64,000 nt of DNA, from contig NZ_DATMFT010000023.1 of assembly GCF_035556095.1 (NCBI RefSeq), positions 1 to 64,000 on the forward strand, written 5' to 3'. The position numbers and the translations under genes are program-made. Below, piece by piece: positions 35,629-44,271 of the stretch (positions are counted from its first letter, which is position 1; every line of letters starts with the position of its first letter). Source of the DNA: Parapedobacter sp035556095 (lineage in GTDB: Bacteria > Bacteroidota > Bacteroidia > Sphingobacteriales > Sphingobacteriaceae). The notes under the pieces were generated by a model that saw only the letters and a program-made list of their open reading frames with translations, was not told the origin of the DNA and did no database searches.

Positions 35629-37047
35629 ATGGTCAACTTCCAACGTTTTTTCTTCTCGGTATTCATTGTCTTATCCGTCGCGGCAGCAACCCAAGCGCAA
35701 CCGAATTGGCCACATGGCCGGTTGACCGTAGCTCCCAATGGCCATTATTTGCAATATGAAGATGGTACGCCATTTTTTTGGCTTGGAGATACCGCTTGGG
35801 AGCTGTTCCATCGCCTTACCAGGGAAGAGATTGCGCAGTATCTTGATAACCGGCAGGAAAAAGGATTCAATGTGATCCAGGCCGTGGTGCTGGCGGAGAT
35901 GGATGGGTTGCACAGGCCCAATCGATATGGCGACATCCCGTTAATTGACCAAGACCCCGCGAAACCGAATGAGCGCTATTTCCAACTGGTGGATGATGTA
36001 CTGCAAATGGCACATGAAAGGCAACTTTTCATTGGGTTACTACCGACGTGGGGTGACAAGGTGACGCGCATGTGGGGTGGTGGCCCCGAGGTATTCACGA
36101 CCGAAAATGCCTATCAGTACGGCCATTGGCTTGGTAAACGCTATAAGAAAAAGAAAAACATCATTTGGATACTGGGCGGCGACCGGCCTGCGATCCACGA
36201 TTCCGTGGATACGCGTCCCATCTGGCGGGCCATGGCAAGGGGCATCCTTAAGGCCACGGCGGGCAAAGCCCTAATCTCCTACCATATTTCGGGCGGCTCG
36301 GCCACGTCGCAACAGATTCATGACGAACTTTGGCTGCACGTGAACATGATGCAATCCGGCCACGGGTCGGGCCATGATGTACCCGTGTGGGATTGGATAA
36401 CGCGCGACCGGGCCATGGTGCCCACCAAGCCCACGTTGGATTCGGAGCCCAACTATGAGGACCATCCGGTAAACCCATGGCCGAAGTGGGATCCCAAAAA
36501 TGGCTATTTCGATGATTACGATGTGCGCAAACAAACGTACCGTTCGGTTTTTGCCGGTGCTTGCGGCGTTACCTACGGCCATCATAGTATCTGGCAGTTT
36601 TGGAGTGAACGAGAGGAAAAGATCAACCATGCCGACCGGTATTGGACGGAAGCGCTGGACAGGCCCGGGGCCTTCCAGGTTGGCTACCTACGCCAGCTCA
36701 TTGAAGCGCGCCCATTTGCCGATCGCATTCCAGACCAGTCCATCATCGCAAACGGACAGGGAGAAAAGGGGCAGCACATAAGGGCATTCAGGGACGGTGC
36801 GGGCAGTTACCTCATGGCCTACATACCCGAGGGAAAAACCATCACCGTGAATGTGTCTTCACTCCAAGCTGGTGCGTTACGGGGTTGGTGGTTCAACCCG
36901 GCTACGGCAGCAACTATCGACATGGGAGACTTAGACAGGACTAAGACATTCGAACTAACAACACCGACCCGAGGTCCCGGCAACGACTGGGTGCTGGTCA
37001 TCGATCGGGTAGCAGCAGGTTATTCCATTCCCGTGTTTGGACGATGA
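35629..37047 (+). CDS. GH140-like (DUF4038) glycoside hydrolase, apiosidase homologue
   Basis: The 472-residue exported protein (signal to ATQAQ) has an N-terminal TIM barrel of the DUF4038 type (GTPFFWLGDTAWELFHRLT, GFNVIQAVVLAE, IIWILGGDRPA, LDSEPNYEDHP) and a C-terminal beta domain like the putative collagen-binding domain of this family (GWWFNPATA). Characterised GH140 members release apiose from rhamnogalacturonan-II side chains. It is transcribed alone, so its substrate here is not supported by context. Expected catalytic Asp and Glu positions exist in the two motifs above, but I did not align them. Confidence 0.8.
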   Translation: MVNFQRFFFSVFIVLSVAAATQAQPNWPHGRLTVAPNGHYLQYEDGTPFFWLGDTAWELFHRLTREEIAQYLDNRQEKGFNVIQAVVLAEMDGLHRPNRYGDIPLIDQDPAKPNERYFQLVDDVLQMAHERQLFIGLLPTWGDKVTRMWGGGPEVFTTENAYQYGHWLGKRYKKKKNIIWILGGDRPAIHDSVDTRPIWRAMARGILKATAGKALISYHISGGSATSQQIHDELWLHVNMMQSGHGSGHDVPVWDWITRDRAMVPTKPTLDSEPNYEDHPVNPWPKWDPKNGYFDDYDVRKQTYRSVFAGACGVTYGHHSIWQFWSEREEKINHADRYWTEALDRPGAFQVGYLRQLIEARPFADRIPDQSIIANGQGEKGQHIRAFRDGAGSYLMAYIPEGKTITVNVSSLQAGALRGWWFNPATAATIDMGDLDRTKTFELTTPTRGPGNDWVLVIDRVAAGYSIPVFGR

Positions 37048-37069
37048 TGCGGGGCACAGAGTCTAAAGC

Positions 37070-38536
37070 CTAATTCTTCAGCTCATATACGACATCCTTC
37101 GTAACCGGTGCCCACTTATCCGTACGGAACGGGGCTGCGGGAAACCCGTTGCTATTGAAGAGGTTGCTTCTGCCGGGATCATCGGCCCACGCATAACGCA
37201 CAGCCTTGGGTTTACTCACGGAGGGTGAACTCACCACAACCGTTCGGCCTTCAATCCGTGCCTCAGCAGGATAGAATTGCTGGTCGGCCCCCGCGATTTC
37301 AAATCCAATGACAGTTTCCGATCCCTTGGTGGTTAATCCGTTATGCACGTGATCGAATTGAATGGTAGCTTGTGCTCCCTTAATAGCAAGTTTTTTATAT
37401 ACAGGGCCACTATATACCACGTCTTGTCCGTAGCTATCGTACAACGCGATGGCTGCCAAACGCTTGCCGACATCCTGCTTATTCCGCGGATGGATATCAT
37501 CCGTATCGCCGATGTCGATGGTAACGGCTTGGCCCGTATGCGGCAAGGACAGGGTTTTGTGCTGTGCTTCTCTCAGCTCGGCCCACGTGCTTCCACTGGC
37601 GCTGGTGCCACCGGATGCTTTGAAACTTGCTAACTGCACGAAATAAAATGGGAAATCGCCGAGCCCCCAACGTTTGCGCCAATCGGTGATCATCATGGGG
37701 AACGATTTCCGGTACTCATATGCCCTGCCCGCATTGCTCTCGCCTTGGTACCAAATGGCGCCTTTCACCGTATAGGGGATGAGTGGATTAATCATGGCAT
37801 TGAACAATAACGTCGGGTACCGGTTTGGGTTGCCATTTTTATTTACGGTATCTGCCGGTGTCTGCTCAAAAACATGGATCGCTTTTTTCAGGCTCTTATC
37901 TTTTTCCATCGCTTCTTTACTGATCCAGGTTTCTACCATAGTACCACCCCATGAAGTATTGATAAGACCAATAGGAACATTCAATTCTCCATGAAGTTTA
38001 CGCGCATAAAAATAGCCCACAGCGGTAAAATTACCGACATTTTTAGTGGTGGCCGTTTTCCATTCCAATGGTTCGCCGATATCATCCAAGGGTATACCGG
38101 ACGTCTTCCGAGGGATTTCCACTTGCCTAATCTGTGGATAATTAGCATCGGCTATCTCCTTTTCGGCATTGTCGGAGTTAGCAACCGTCCATTGCATGTT
38201 TGATTGGCCCGAACAGATCCAGACCTCCCCGATGAGTACATCCGATAACGTCAATGTATTTTTGCCAGAAACCACCAATTGAAACGGCCCACCAGCTTCT
38301 TCGGGAGGTAGCGTTAGCTTCCACTTTCCATTGGCATCAGCGGTCGTTTCCCGGCTTTGATGGTTGAGTTGCACTTTTACCTGCTCATTGGGATCTGCCC
38401 AACCCCATACCGAAATGGGTTGATGTCGTTGGAGCACCATGCCATCGGCAAAAATCTGGGGCAGCCGCACGTCTGCCGTTAATGCATTGGCCGCCAGTAT
38501 CAGCGCAAGGGTAAGGACTACTGCATATTTTTTCAT
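37070..38536 (-). CDS. Sialate O-acetylesterase-like SGNH hydrolase
   Basis: The 488-residue exported protein (signal to ALTAD) removes acetyl esters from sugars. After an N-terminal beta domain the SGNH blocks appear: EVWICSGQSNMQW with the nucleophile Ser, IGLINTSWGGT, IWYQGESNA, and a late TDDIHPRNK with the Asp/His pair. Despite the family name many members act on plant acetylated glycans. It follows a PfkB kinase gene by about 24 bp on the same strand. Confidence 0.88.
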   Translation of the reverse strand: MKKYAVVLTLALILAANALTADVRLPQIFADGMVLQRHQPISVWGWADPNEQVKVQLNHQSRETTADANGKWKLTLPPEEAGGPFQLVVSGKNTLTLSDVLIGEVWICSGQSNMQWTVANSDNAEKEIADANYPQIRQVEIPRKTSGIPLDDIGEPLEWKTATTKNVGNFTAVGYFYARKLHGELNVPIGLINTSWGGTMVETWISKEAMEKDKSLKKAIHVFEQTPADTVNKNGNPNRYPTLLFNAMINPLIPYTVKGAIWYQGESNAGRAYEYRKSFPMMITDWRKRWGLGDFPFYFVQLASFKASGGTSASGSTWAELREAQHKTLSLPHTGQAVTIDIGDTDDIHPRNKQDVGKRLAAIALYDSYGQDVVYSGPVYKKLAIKGAQATIQFDHVHNGLTTKGSETVIGFEIAGADQQFYPAEARIEGRTVVVSSPSVSKPKAVRYAWADDPGRSNLFNSNGFPAAPFRTDKWAPVTKDVVYELKN

Positions 38537-38560
38537 GATCGTTTTATAATTTATGCAATG

Positions 38561-39454
38561 TTAGTTAATTTGTTGCTTTTCTGCAATCAAACCGGCATGG
38601 TAAACCGGGCATCCACCTTCTTGCGTAGCTACAAACGCACTTAGCAAAATGGCTTGGCGGAGGCAGTGGTTTATCGGTTTGCCGGCGAGTTTGTTTGCCA
38701 TAAAAGCAGCCAGAAATGAATCTCCACAACCGACGGTGTCCACCACATTTACCGATAAGCCCTCGGACGAAATTGCCTGTTGTCGGGAGCAATACACGGC
38801 ACCGTTGGCACCCCGTGTCAAGATGATTTCTGATATCTTTGGATAAACTTGAAGCAGATTTGCCAACGCTAGTTCTTCGGCCTGATGGCCTAACCCAAGC
38901 CAGTCGACAATGTATCGAAGTTCCTCATCATTGATCTTTAACACATGGCAGTGCTCCATCAATTCTAAAATCAATGCTTTGTTAAAAAAAGGTTGCCGAA
39001 GGTTGACATCAAAAATAGCACATTTTGAAAAAGGAAGATAAGCGAATAATGTATCCCTGGAAACAGCATTACGGACAGCTAGGCTGCCGTAAACCAATGC
39101 ATCAGCCCCTTCAATAGCTGCAGCTACATCTAGGTCGAATAAAATATAATCCCAAGCTACATTTTCCAGTATCTCATATGCTATGCGGCCATCTGGCAGC
39201 AGGTTCACCACGACCTGAGAAGTAGGGTAATCACTTGTCTTTTTTAGAAAAGTGGTATCAACACCCAGGGAATGGATGGCCTGCAAAAGGTCTTCCCCTT
39301 CCGCATCTTTCCCAACTTGACTAACAATCTGACTTTTTATTCCATTTTTACTCAAATGGTAACAGACGTTTAGCGGTGCCCCTCCTACTCGTCGCCCATT
39401 GATGAGATTGTCCCAAAGGGTTTCGCCAAAACAAATAACATTATTTCTGATCAT
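38561..39454 (-). CDS. PfkB-family carbohydrate kinase, fructokinase-like
   Basis: The protein is about 297 residues from the ATG at 39454 (the longer frame begins with GTG at 39463). It is a cytoplasmic ribokinase-fold sugar kinase. Visible motifs are VICFGETLWDNL, the N-terminal GGAPLNVCYHL and the C-terminal PfkB signature DTVGCGDSFLAAF with catalytic Asp. The FGE start and GGAPLN block are typical of fructokinases. It is probably cotranscribed with the esterase gene downstream. Confidence 0.88.
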   Translation of the reverse strand: MIRNNVICFGETLWDNLINGRRVGGAPLNVCYHLSKNGIKSQIVSQVGKDAEGEDLLQAIHSLGVDTTFLKKTSDYPTSQVVVNLLPDGRIAYEILENVAWDYILFDLDVAAAIEGADALVYGSLAVRNAVSRDTLFAYLPFSKCAIFDVNLRQPFFNKALILELMEHCHVLKINDEELRYIVDWLGLGHQAEELALANLLQVYPKISEIILTRGANGAVYCSRQQAISSEGLSVNVVDTVGCGDSFLAAFMANKLAGKPINHCLRQAILLSAFVATQEGGCPVYHAGLIAEKQQIN

Positions 39455-39539
39455 TATATTCACTTTCTATATGGTTAGGCAAATCTGCGACCTCCCCATC
39501 CTTGAACATTGCAATATGCGCGGCACATCCCCCTGCCAG

Positions 39540-40394
39540 TTATTTTAATGTAATCCAAGGGGCATTCGCGCCTACCCACTCGGTAACGGCAACCGGCACA
39601 TCCGAACATAAATAGTCGCTGCCCAAGGAAACACCGAGCAGAAAATCCGCAACGGAGTGCCCCGGCCACAAACTCACTTTGAATCCCTGTTTTTTTGCTT
39701 CCTTGACCATGGCCCGGGAAGTGCCGTCGATATTACACCCTACCCGGTCTATGTTGAGTTCTTTTGCTTCATCAAGCACCGTTTGGCTCAGCGGCGCACC
39801 TTTGATAAACAGCAAATCGACGGAAGGGTATGTGGTCTTCAAGTAGTGAAGCGGGCGCTTATCGAAAGAAGTGAGCACATAATTCGACGTAGGGGGCATA
39901 GCAGTATATACTTTTTGATAAAGCACGTCACAATATGCTGTAAGTTTCTTCTCGTCGTACATGGGCTTATTGGTTTTCATCTCAAATTCAATATAAACCC
40001 CAGGTTTATCGCTAAAAAAGGCCAGCACTTCGTCAAGTGTCGGAATATCATTCCCTTTCTTTGTTTGCAGCTGCTTGATTTCTTCGAGCGTCAGGTCTTC
40101 GATGGTGCCTTCTTTTCCTACAATCCGTTTCAGGTCAGCGTCATGAAAGATGACCAGTTGACCATCTTTCGTTAGCCTGACATCTGTTTCATAACCCCTT
40201 AGTCCTTTATTGTAGGTTTCCCCGAAAGCGCTGATGGTATTTTCATCGTACTCGTGCGCACCACCGCGGTGCGCAAACAGCTTTACTTCGACTTGCTGTG
40301 CATAGACGTGGGCGCCGAGCAACGGGAAAGCAGCCAGCAAAATAGCAATTTGAAATGTGATTTCTCCTTTTAGCGCGTGTATAATAAATTTCAT
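39540..40394 (-). CDS. Glycerophosphodiester phosphodiesterase
   Basis: The 284-residue exported protein (signal to VYAQQ) has a GDPD TIM barrel. Catalytic and metal residues are seen in AHRGGAHEYDENTISAF, GYETDVRLTKDGQLVIFHD and YIEFEMKT. It hydrolyses glycerophosphodiesters from lipids or teichoic-like polymers to glycerol-3-phosphate and an alcohol, in the periplasm. It lies first of a possible three-gene minus-strand unit with the kinase and esterase, 85 bp before the kinase start. Confidence 0.92.
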   Translation of the reverse strand: MKFIIHALKGEITFQIAILLAAFPLLGAHVYAQQVEVKLFAHRGGAHEYDENTISAFGETYNKGLRGYETDVRLTKDGQLVIFHDADLKRIVGKEGTIEDLTLEEIKQLQTKKGNDIPTLDEVLAFFSDKPGVYIEFEMKTNKPMYDEKKLTAYCDVLYQKVYTAMPPTSNYVLTSFDKRPLHYLKTTYPSVDLLFIKGAPLSQTVLDEAKELNIDRVGCNIDGTSRAMVKEAKKQGFKVSLWPGHSVADFLLGVSLGSDYLCSDVPVAVTEWVGANAPWITLK

Positions 40395-40555
40395 CGTCAG
40401 TTAATTTCGATCAATACCCTAATGTTTGCGTGGGCTTTTCGGCCATGAATTTAGTACTTCCCGATGAAATTAACGTTTATTTCATCATTTAATAGCTCGC
40501 CATTAGGGTCAAATATAATTAATCCTTTAACTTCGTATCATCAAATTACAACGCA

Positions 40556-41341
40556 ATGAATCTGTCCTTACACGAAAAATGTGCGCTCATTGGCGGTGGT
40601 TCCGAAGGAATTGGTTTGGCCATTGCCTATGAGCTGGCATTGTTAGGTGCCTCGTGCATACTTGTAGCCCGACATGAAGACCGGCTTCGCCAGGCGGTGG
40701 TACAACTGGATACCGCCGTGGGGCAACAGCATACCTTTCTGGTGGTGGACTATCAGGATACGGAAAGCACCGACAGGGCAATAACCGCTCTCGTTGAAAA
40801 GCACCCTATACACATCGTAATCAACAACAGCGGGGGGCCTCCCCCGGGCCAGATAACCGAAGCTATAGCCTCCGACTTCCTTAAGGCCTTCGAGCAGCAC
40901 CTTATTTCCAGTCAGGTAATAGCCCAAACCGTATTACCCAGCATGAAAGCCGCTGGTTATGGCCGTATCATCAACGTAGTTTCTACTTCGGTGAGGGTCC
41001 CATTAGCTGGGCTGGGCGTAAGTAACACCATACGGGGTGCTGTAGCCTCATGGGCAAAAACGTGGTCTAATGAGGTAGCAAAATACGGAATTACCGTAAA
41101 CAATATCCTACCGGGTGCCACCAAAACCGGGAGGCTGAACGCTCTCATTGAAAAACGAGCCAAAGCTGCCAATACAACGGTGGAGCGGATTGTCGAAAGT
41201 ATGACTGGGGAAATCCCGGCCCAGCGGTTTGCTAAACCCGAAGAAATAGCGGCGGTGGCCGCATTCTTGGCTTCGCCAGCTGCTGCCTACGTTAACGGTA
41301 CAAGCATCCCGGTAGATGGCGGCAAAATAGGGGCAATATAA
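40556..41341 (+). CDS. SDR-family protein lacking the usual Tyr-Lys catalytic pair
   Basis: The 261-residue cytoplasmic protein has an SDR Rossmann fold: glycine motif GGGSEGIGLA (13-22), NNSGG (90-94; classical NNAG), VVSTS (141-145) holding the Ser, and a C-terminal VNGTSIPVDGG. At the position of the YxxxK motif it reads SNTIRG (156-161), so both Tyr and Lys are absent. Such divergent SDRs are known but poorly characterised; it may use other residues or bind without oxidoreduction. It is transcribed divergently from the GDPD gene and just before the MBL-fold gene. Confidence 0.85.
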   Translation: MNLSLHEKCALIGGGSEGIGLAIAYELALLGASCILVARHEDRLRQAVVQLDTAVGQQHTFLVVDYQDTESTDRAITALVEKHPIHIVINNSGGPPPGQITEAIASDFLKAFEQHLISSQVIAQTVLPSMKAAGYGRIINVVSTSVRVPLAGLGVSNTIRGAVASWAKTWSNEVAKYGITVNNILPGATKTGRLNALIEKRAKAANTTVERIVESMTGEIPAQRFAKPEEIAAVAAFLASPAAAYVNGTSIPVDGGKIGAI

Positions 41342-41407
41342 TTACAGGATGTACCGGGATGGCATAGTCGGGTTTTATTCCTATTTTCGGCATTTAAGCT
41401 TAAAATT

Positions 41408-42301
41408 ATGCATAATATAACCTTTCGTTATTTGTTGCTCTCGCTATTCGTGTGCGGCCTGTTTTTTAGTACAACCGCTTTTGGGGCAGAGAAACCCGGA
41501 TTTACGCTGTGGCAGCTTCCCGCACAATCGCCCTCTCAGATGAACTCCTATGTGCTTGTAACCGACAACGGTAAACTATGTGTGATGGATGGCGGAACAG
41601 CCGCAGATGCTTCATACCTGAAAGGGTTTCTGGCCGCACTGGGAAATGAAGTGGAGGCTTGGTTCATCACCCATCCCCACAGCGATCACATCGGCGCGCT
41701 CAATGAACTATTGAAAGCACCCAATGACCTGACGATCCACACCATTTACCATTCGGAACTATCGACATCATTTGTGGAACAATATGAAAAAGGAAGTGAG
41801 GCGCTTACCAAAGAATTCTATGAAAGGCTGCGGAAATTTGAAGGAAAGGTCGTTAATATGACGGAACCGGGCCTCGTGATACCCATGGGCAATACGACCT
41901 TTAAAATCCTAGGCGTTAAGAATGAGGAAATCACGGCAAACCCCTATAACAACCAAAGTGTGGTCATCAAAGTATGGGACACCAAAAAATCGGTATTATT
42001 TCTTGCTGACTTGGGACTAGAAAGTGGTGATAAATTGTGGAACGGTCCGTATCGGGATGAACTCAACTGCGATTACCTACAAATGGCTCATCATGGCCAA
42101 AACGGGGTGAGCAAAGATTTTTACCGCAACATCTCCTTCCGGGCTTGCCTATGGCCTACCCCAAAGTGGCTGCATGACAATGATGCCGGAAACGGATACA
42201 ATACACACAATTGGGAAACGATTGAAATCAGGAATCTGATGGATGAAATTGGAATCAAAGAACACTACTGGATGTTTGAGGGCCTCCATAAAATACAATA
42301 A
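41408..42301 (+). CDS. Exported MBL-fold metallo-hydrolase
   Basis: The 297-residue protein has a signal peptide (to AFGAE) and a metallo-beta-lactamase fold. The metal motif HxHxDH is present as THPHSDHIGA, with a further FLADLGLESG and AHHGQNG corresponding to later metal positions. Substrate is unknown; the family includes nucleases, lactonases and phosphodiesterases. It is 34 bp before the ECF sigma gene on the same strand and may share its transcript. Confidence 0.85.
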   Translation: MHNITFRYLLLSLFVCGLFFSTTAFGAEKPGFTLWQLPAQSPSQMNSYVLVTDNGKLCVMDGGTAADASYLKGFLAALGNEVEAWFITHPHSDHIGALNELLKAPNDLTIHTIYHSELSTSFVEQYEKGSEALTKEFYERLRKFEGKVVNMTEPGLVIPMGNTTFKILGVKNEEITANPYNNQSVVIKVWDTKKSVLFLADLGLESGDKLWNGPYRDELNCDYLQMAHHGQNGVSKDFYRNISFRACLWPTPKWLHDNDAGNGYNTHNWETIEIRNLMDEIGIKEHYWMFEGLHKIQ

Positions 42302-42335
42302 CAACAAGACGCCTTAGGCGTTTGCCTCCCAACCA

Positions 42336-42926
42336 ATGGCTTCCCTTTATCAACATCACACCGACAAGGAATTGGTCGCCAAACTACGGCAGGGCGAGGA
42401 GGCCGCCCTTTCTGAAATCTATGAGCGGTACTGGGACCGGTTATTTACCGTTGCCGCTAACCGCTTGGGCAACGCACAGGAAGCCGAAGAATGTGTACAA
42501 GACGTATTGTATAAGCTGTGGCGCCTCAAGGACACCCTGTACGTGGAGAATGACGATCTGTCGGCATACCTAGCCGTCGGGATGCGTAACCAAATATTTA
42601 ACCGTAGACTGAAACGCCATCGCGAGCGCCTGCGCGCAGCCGGATACGAAGTAAACGACACCAAACAACCTTCTCCCGAACAGCTGTTGATAGCTCAGGA
42701 ATTGCAAGAACGCATTGACCAGACCATAAACGACCTCCCCAGCCAATGCCGAATTGTTTTTGAATTGAGCAAAAAGGAAGGAAAAACCATTAAACAGATG
42801 GCCGACCAACTGGGTATCTCGGAGAATACAGTGAAATATCATCTCAAGAAAGCCAATCGCGACATACGCGGGAACCTAGACTTGAGTGTATGGTTCGCCG
42901 TATTGTTCTATTTTTTTCAAAAGTAA
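42336..42926 (+). CDS. ECF-type RNA polymerase sigma factor
   Basis: The 196-residue protein has region 2 (ALSEIYERYWDRLFTVAANR, then CVQDVLYKLWR) and region 4 helix-turn-helix (TIKQMADQLGISENTVKYHL), plus the hydrophobic tail (SVWFAVLFYFFQK) common in Bacteroidota ECF factors. It is released from the FecR-type anti-sigma encoded next and then directs transcription of the SusC/SusD operon that follows. Such pairs respond to substrate bound at an STN-containing SusC, which this locus has. Confidence 0.95.
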   Translation: MASLYQHHTDKELVAKLRQGEEAALSEIYERYWDRLFTVAANRLGNAQEAEECVQDVLYKLWRLKDTLYVENDDLSAYLAVGMRNQIFNRRLKRHRERLRAAGYEVNDTKQPSPEQLLIAQELQERIDQTINDLPSQCRIVFELSKKEGKTIKQMADQLGISENTVKYHLKKANRDIRGNLDLSVWFAVLFYFFQK

Positions 42927-42977
42927 CCTACCCCCTCCCATCATTTCGGTGTCTATATTAATAACCAAAGACATGAA

Positions 42978-44105
42978 ATGGAGCACGAGAACCGTATCGA
43001 TAGCCTAATCGCCAAGTTAGCAGCTGGAACAATCACCGATGAGGAAATGGCGGACCTAGCCAAATGGTATAATGGTTTCGACGACACGCAGATAACGTTA
43101 TCGACAAGAAATGAGGATAGTGCTGATCAATTGAAAGCACGTATGTACCGAGGTCTAATAAAACAAATAGGGCCAACCAACGATACGCCTCGGCGACTCA
43201 GCAGAACATGGATACCGTATGCGGCGGCAGCGATACTGGCTATAGCGGGTGTCTGGTATATCGTGGATGATGAAGCTCATGGCCCTAAGACCGCCCAAGT
43301 AACAGCGGCAGATATTGTGCCCGGGGGTAACCGGGCAATGCTAACGTTATCCGATGGTCATACAATAGCATTGAGCAAGGATCATACGGGCATTGCTGTG
43401 AACGATGCCCTTACATACCTCGATGGAACAATAATCGTCGATAACGAGCTCATGGAATACACTGAGCATGCCGACAAACCATTGGCACTTACTACACCGA
43501 GCGGAGGAACCTATCAAATAGCATTACCAGACGGAACGCTGGTATGGCTAAATGCAGCTTCTACACTGAGGTATCCGAAACGGTTTGATGGTTCCGAACG
43601 TGTCGTGGAATTAAATGGCGAGGCCTTCTTTGAAGTGAGTAAGCAACGAAAGCCATTTAAGGTGATCAGTGACGGTCAAGTGGTAGAAGTATTGGGCACC
43701 CAATTCAATGTATCTGCCTATCCCGATGAGTCGCATACCAAAACCACATTGGTAACGGGCCGTGTGCAAGTGTCGTCTACAGCCAATACCGGATCACCGG
43801 TATCTATAGCTCCCGGCCAGCAATCTAGCGTTGTCGGCAGCGATATCCGGGTAACAGCCGTAGACACCAATCAATACATTGCGTGGAAACAGGGAATATT
43901 CCATTTTGAATCTACCCCTCTGGAAGAAATGCTCAAGCAGATTGCTCGGTGGTATGATGTGGAAGTGGTCTATAAAAGCGGCGTACCTAAGGAAACATTC
44001 ACGGGAAGATTTAGACGGGATGTGTCATTGAAAGGCGTAATAGATATCCTACAGTTGTCAATGATCAATGTGGCGTTCGAAAACGGAACACTGATTATAA
44101 ACTGA
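42978..44105 (+). CDS. FecR-family anti-sigma factor
   Basis: The 375-residue inner-membrane protein has a cytoplasmic N-terminus (IDSLIAKLAAGTITDEEMADL), one membrane helix (about 76-93: IPYAAAAILAIAGVWYIV), a periplasmic FecR domain (TPSGGTYQIALPDGTLVWLN) and the C-terminal DUF4974 domain (GIFHFESTPLEEMLKQIARW). It holds the ECF factor until the STN domain of the outer-membrane receptor signals. It is 51 bp downstream of the sigma gene and 166 bp upstream of the SusC gene. Confidence 0.95.
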   Translation: MEHENRIDSLIAKLAAGTITDEEMADLAKWYNGFDDTQITLSTRNEDSADQLKARMYRGLIKQIGPTNDTPRRLSRTWIPYAAAAILAIAGVWYIVDDEAHGPKTAQVTAADIVPGGNRAMLTLSDGHTIALSKDHTGIAVNDALTYLDGTIIVDNELMEYTEHADKPLALTTPSGGTYQIALPDGTLVWLNAASTLRYPKRFDGSERVVELNGEAFFEVSKQRKPFKVISDGQVVEVLGTQFNVSAYPDESHTKTTLVTGRVQVSSTANTGSPVSIAPGQQSSVVGSDIRVTAVDTNQYIAWKQGIFHFESTPLEEMLKQIARWYDVEVVYKSGVPKETFTGRFRRDVSLKGVIDILQLSMINVAFENGTLIIN

Positions 44106-44271
44106 AATGGAAATAACTAATCGATAACTTAAAAACGAAAATATGGAATAAACAAGGACCTGATATAATGAATAAGGGAAGTGCTGCGAACACTCCCCTC
44201 TTGTTCAGAAAAACCAGTGATAAAACGTGAATTAAAACTAGTTAGTTAACTTATCCAAACGAACAAACGTA
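44106..44271. promoter_or_regulatory. 166-bp gap before the STN-SusC gene, with a hairpin at 44176-44197
   Basis: GGG-A-AGTG (44176-44183) pairs with CACT-CCC (44191-44197) around CTGCGAA, with one bulged A. No TAnnTTTG box is present, which fits recognition by the locus ECF factor rather than the housekeeping sigma. The hairpin could attenuate read-through from sigma/anti-sigma into the SusC gene. Function is inference. Confidence 0.35.

Noticed and set aside
39475..39669. 64-codon minus-strand ORF
   Set aside because: It overlaps the phosphodiesterase gene in another frame on the same strand and has a composition typical of shadow frames.
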